Source: Hybos culiciformis
Lineage: Eukaryota > Arthropoda > Insecta > Diptera > Hybotidae
Length of the DNA: 64,000 nucleotides
Assembly (NCBI GenBank): GCA_964007475.1
Contig: OZ023275.1
Coordinates: forward strand, 17,029,829 to 17,093,828
Reading direction: 5' to 3'
The notes below the pieces were generated by a model. It saw only the letters and a list, made by a program, of their open reading frames with translations. It was not told the origin of the DNA and searched no databases. Numbering within the stretch: position 1 is the stretch's first letter; every line of letters begins with the position of its first letter. Below, piece by piece: positions 61,449 through 64,000 of this stretch. Made by a program: the position numbers and the translations under genes.

Positions 61449-62479
61449 TGATACCTTTAATACCACACAGTAACTATACAAAATTTTGTCGTTATCGCTT
61501 TATACAACAAGGACAACACTTTTCAGTCACTTAATAGATACTCAAGAGTGTAGGTTTGAAGCATCAAAATTATAACAGATGAATCTTAATAAAAAAGTTT
61601 TTATTCTGCTTATTCCCTATGGTTATTGACAAGAAATCGAAAAACTTCTTTACTCAATAACTCGTATATTACAATTGATTTATTCACCACTCTTCTATAA
61701 TTGTTCTTTTTTACAATTTTTTTTTTGTAAATGGTGTTTTAATTCGGTGGAAGATTATACTAGACCACTAAATTCAGGTTAATTTTAACAATTTTATTTA
61801 ATACCGTATTTCAGTGGTTTACCGGCAGATCAAAATAGCATTCATTATACCCTCTTCAAGGATGCAAAAAAAAGAAGAGTTTATTTTATTTGCTTCGCTT
61901 GAAAAACAAATTAGACAAAATTCACAAAAATATCTTTATATCTATGTATTAATTTATCTGTGACTCCGAGCAAAAATATACAATTTCTATAATTTTTTTA
62001 TTGTTAAATTTATCCTAAAAGCAGGATACTTCTTCTGACACATTCATTATTTTTTTTACCAAATCTAAAATTAATTTCTTATTTTATTTCACAGTTTCAT
62101 CTTTCCAATGAATTAGTTTTTCTAAAGTTTTCTTCTTGAAACCAAAGTTAAGTTCTTTTTAGTTCAAACCACAGATATTTTCCATCAGGAAAGTTAAAAA
62201 CTTTTCCAACAACAAGCAAACTATTAAAAAAAAAATCTTTTTTATACTTGAAATTTAATTTTTTTTTTGACATTTTTTTCATTTAAATGAAAATTTGATG
62301 CAAAAACAAAACAAATTGAAAAAAGAAAATGGAAAAGAAAGAGTATACAAGAAAAAAACTTTAAAAATAATTTAATCGTAAAATTACAGAGGCGTGAAAA
62401 AAATAATAATACAATTATAGTTAGCTAACTGAATTAAATTATAACTTACTATAAATATATATATACACTTTTGTTTGAT

Positions 62480-62690
62480 TGAAAAAAATACAGAAAAGTA
62501 CCTCATAAATTAAGTATATGGACCAAGTATGTGGACACACAGTTATAACCCTTGGCCAGTCGAGACCTTCTAATTCCAAAATCAGTTATCCTAGAACCTA
62601 GAGTCTTATTCTTCAGCTTCTATGAAAGATGATAAGGTTGCCCATATTTTGGCATCGTTTGGTCAGTTTCCAATAAGTTTCATTATGTAC
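62480..62690. mobile_element. Possible Tc1-like remnant
   Basis: The segment containing ATTAAGTATATGGACCAAGT and ATGTGGACAC resembles the ends of some Tc1-type elements, and the following 150 bp is GC-richer than the surroundings. No matching inverted end was found before the window stops, so this is weak. Confidence 0.25.
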
Positions 62691-64000
62691 GAACAAAAAA
62701 TAGTTGAAATTATTTATATGTAAAATATATGAAGTACCTACACTTTCAACTTTTAACTTTTCTGTAGGCTGCAAACTATACGAAAACGGAACAAAATAGT
62801 ATTACTAACTATAAATTTGGAGTAACGACCCAAATTTCGAGAATACAAAATTATATCCCAAAAAAAATTATTATTTTAATATTTCTTTTAAATAATTTTT
62901 ACTTCAAATTATATTTAGAAAAAAGTTATTATCAACAACAATTTGAAAAGAAAATATATAGTGACAAGTTTAACACTTTAATTTTTAAGAAGCCTTCACC
63001 ATAAGTCCGTAACTTGTTATAACATTACAAAAGAGATTATATCACACATCTTTAATAGAATACGAGAGGCTTGCTTTAAAGAAGAAAATAATAAAATCTC
63101 TTGTTTTCTGTTCATTGGAAAAAATAACATTAAATAATAATAATTCATCTCCTAGATTTATCTATTATTTTTTTTTCATTTTCATTCAATATTGTGTAAA
63201 ATGGTGAAAAAACCGAATTTCTTTAAAGGAAATCTTACAAAAATACAATAAATATAAATTATATTATGATATTCAATATTAAAATTTTCACAGAATGCAC
63301 AAATTGATTTTATAAGATTTAAATGTCTGCACGTTACCCGTAAATGCAACAAAAAAGAAATTGTAACAACAAAAAGGAAATTGTGTACTTATCTGACAAA
63401 TATTTAGTGCTTCGATATAATATCTATTGACTACAGTATTTTGTTTTGAGTACTATGTTCTTTATTTCGGAAAATTTTGTATACATTATATAGTAATGCT
63501 GATTGCAAGAATATTCTTATAAAATCCACAAAATTTTACATTATGTTATTTATAACTATAAGGTTAAATGTGAAATATATTATGTATATTGAAATTGAAA
63601 TTTTAATATCACGTATTTAATTTAAGTATACTTGGTTAAGAAAAAAAATAAATTTTAACCTTGTGAACTTGTCGTTTTTCTATCCTATATCCTAATAACT
63701 TTTATTCCAAATGAAAAATGTTGTACACAAATACATGCTTAAACTATATTATAGGTATATAAGTACATAATTTCAGGAAAAAAAACATAATCTTTAAAAA
63801 GAAAAAAATTAAAATGCATAAAATTCTTATATTAAAAACTTTCAGCTTACTTAAGAACTTTAATTATAGATATAAAAATCTGTAATAAAAATAAAAACAC
63901 CTTCAAGTAAAATTTTCTGATATTGTCTGTAAACTCCAATTGCAAAGGAAGCTCCAATTAATCAAACATTCTATTTTTTGTTAATTTCAATTAATATATT
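62691..64000. other. A+T-rich sequence, no gene seen
   Basis: Nothing supported on either strand. Confidence 0.45.

Noticed and set aside
61800..61870. Acceptor-like TATTTCAG followed by a GC-richer stretch with ATACCCTCTTCAAGG
   Set aside because: The frame closes after a few codons; it looks more like a small old repeat scrap, but no ends could be placed.

Overview
The window looks like nuclear DNA from an insect. It is very rich in A+T (roughly four fifths by eye, not counted). It holds split genes with GT-AG introns, an RR-1 cuticular protein, a small chitin-binding (peritrophin-type) secreted protein, a divergent ionotropic receptor, a CR1/Jockey-group LINE and many short DNA transposons. 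The order is not fixed by the sequence; a fly would fit, but that is inference.

Layout. 0-4 kb: a hAT-type MITE, then a plus-strand RR-1 cuticle gene (exons at about 2556, 2721-2869 and 3090-3489). 4-19 kb: no confident gene; a pogo/Tigger-type MITE, three other terminal-inverted-repeat (TIR) or foldback elements and two adjacent near-perfect palindromes. 19.8-21.8 kb: an intronless ionotropic receptor with an open reading frame. 24.8-25.3 kb: a hAT deletion derivative carrying a ZBED5-like transposase scrap. 33-53 kb: three spliced minus-strand exons (52923-53075, 33258-33326, 33124-33190) whose reading phases join exactly. They imply a host gene with an intron of about 19.6 kb.

That intron contains a plus-strand chitin-binding protein gene (37007-37337) and its decayed duplicate (42029-42227). 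It also contains a 5'-truncated LINE with an open reverse transcriptase frame (37809-39930), a 51-bp minisatellite, hAT, Harbinger-type and other MITEs, a 1-kb foldback element with a GC-rich core, and a frameshifted ionotropic receptor pseudogene on the minus strand (51660-52200). 53-64 kb: a microsatellite, a minisatellite, a palindrome abutting a TIR element of about 2.1 kb, then A+T-rich sequence with one candidate exon near 61.3 kb and a possible Tc1-like remnant near 62.5 kb.

The genes are not an operon or pathway. The cuticle and chitin-binding proteins are both secreted chitin-matrix proteins but lie 34 kb apart. The receptor and its pseudogene are relics of a local chemoreceptor family. 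No prokaryotic-type system, CRISPR array or convincing RNA gene was seen. The main new structure is the hidden multi-exon host gene, whose exons are too short to appear as long open frames, and the dense set of nested TIR elements, several with clear target-site duplications (TSDs).
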